The notes under the pieces are model-generated. The model did no database searches and was not told the origin of the DNA. It was given only the letters and a program-made list of their open reading frames with translations. 59,692 nucleotides of DNA, from NCBI GenBank assembly GCA_029212415.1, contig JARGOF010000030.1, forward strand, positions 1 through 59,692, written 5' to 3'. A program made the position numbers and the translations under genes. The stretch is from Rhizobiaceae bacterium. GTDB lineage: Bacteria; Pseudomonadota; Alphaproteobacteria; Rhizobiales; Rhizobiaceae. Shown here piece by piece: positions 59,412-59,692 of the stretch. How positions within the stretch are numbered: the first letter of the stretch is position 1; every line of letters begins with the position of its first letter.

Positions 59412-59692
59412 ATGATACGTGCAGGGGTTGATGTTGGAGGAACTTTTACTGACGTTATCCTCGAATGCGTGAAGGATTCCGGTAGCCGAGAGATCGTCGT
59501 TACCAAAGTGTCCAGTACGCCGGAAAATCAGTCCATTGGCGTGGTAAAAGGCGTGTTGCAGGCCTGCCAGATGGCCGGCGTCAGTCCTGGTGAAATTGAT
59601 ATTCTTTATCATGGTACAACAGTCGCCACGAACATGGTGATCGAACGGTCCGGTGCGCGTGTCGGCATGATCACGACCAAGGGATTTCGCGA
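59412..59692 (+). CDS. hyuA: Hydantoinase/oxoprolinase family protein, HyuA-type (5' part, cut by window end)
   Basis: 93 codons are visible. The start MIRAGVDVGGTFTDVILECV is the N-terminal phosphate-binding motif of the hydantoinase A/oxoprolinase family, and ILYHGTTVATNMVIERSGARV matches the next conserved block. These large proteins (usually about 700 residues, with a HyuB partner) use ATP to open hydantoin rings or 5-oxoproline, and include N-methylhydantoinase A and acetone carboxylase subunits. GAGGTGGGG lies upstream. Next to a carbamoylsarcosine-amidase-like gene, N-methylhydantoinase is the most likely role. The gene runs beyond the window. Confidence 0.85.
   Translation, partial: MIRAGVDVGGTFTDVILECVKDSGSREIVVTKVSSTPENQSIGVVKGVLQACQMAGVSPGEIDILYHGTTVATNMVIERSGARVGMITTKGFR

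Overview
The window looks like a stretch of the chromosome of an alphaproteobacterium of the order Hyphomicrobiales (Rhizobiales), probably near the Brucellaceae/Phyllobacteriaceae. Four things point there: an F1-only ATP synthase cluster (atpHAGDC, without the Fo genes beside it), an Omp19-like lipoprotein, ribosomal protein L21 with a C-terminal helix-hairpin-helix extension, and the gene orders mdh-sucCD-sucAB-lpdA and rlmH-envC-ctpA-deacetylase-rppH. Gene density is high and I saw no insertion sequence, phage gene, CRISPR array or clear pseudogene.

Layout. 1-2.4 kb: a GNAT acetyltransferase divergent from a MocR/PdxR-type regulator. 2.7-7.2 kb: the translation and secretion block ffh, chorismate mutase, rpsP, rimM, trmD, rplS, cut into units by hairpin terminators. 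7.4-10.8 kb: an amino-acid ABC transporter pair without its ATPase, and leuC. 10.8-13.3 kb: a membrane diguanylate cyclase, a small exported protein and a second GNAT. 13.5-17 kb: sdhCDAB (complex II) behind a good promoter and a possible Irr box. 17-20 kb: exported MsrA, an Omp19-like lipoprotein and the ATPase ZapE. 20-29.7 kb: a TCA-cycle block (mdh, sucCD, sucAB, lpdA), with a strong terminator and three small hairpins between sucD and sucA. 29.7-37.6 kb: a TraB/GumN protein, xerC, an acyltransferase, a RecF-like ATPase, a transaldolase, priA and a small membrane protein. 38.1-43.2 kb: atpHAGDC. 43.3-55.7 kb, almost all on the minus strand: rppH, a divergent polysaccharide deacetylase, ctpA, envC, rlmH, rsfS, nadD, proA, proB, obgE, a GNAT, rpmA and rplU.

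After a tRNA-Ser(CGA) at 56.03 kb the content changes from conserved core genes to a catabolic locus. It holds two related LysR regulators, each divergent from an enzyme gene: an N-carbamoylsarcosine-amidase-like isochorismatase-fold hydrolase, and the start of a HyuA-type hydantoinase cut off by the window end. Both regulator promoters carry the same dyad, ATTGAT-N11-ATCAAT. I infer a coordinated pathway in which an N-methylhydantoin (creatinine-type) ring is opened and the N-carbamoyl amino acid is hydrolysed. This is the most interesting part of the window.

The rest is core metabolism: complex II, the 2-oxoglutarate dehydrogenase arm and ATP synthase together form much of an aerobic energy module. 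Function calls rest on motifs and family knowledge read by eye; no database search was run.
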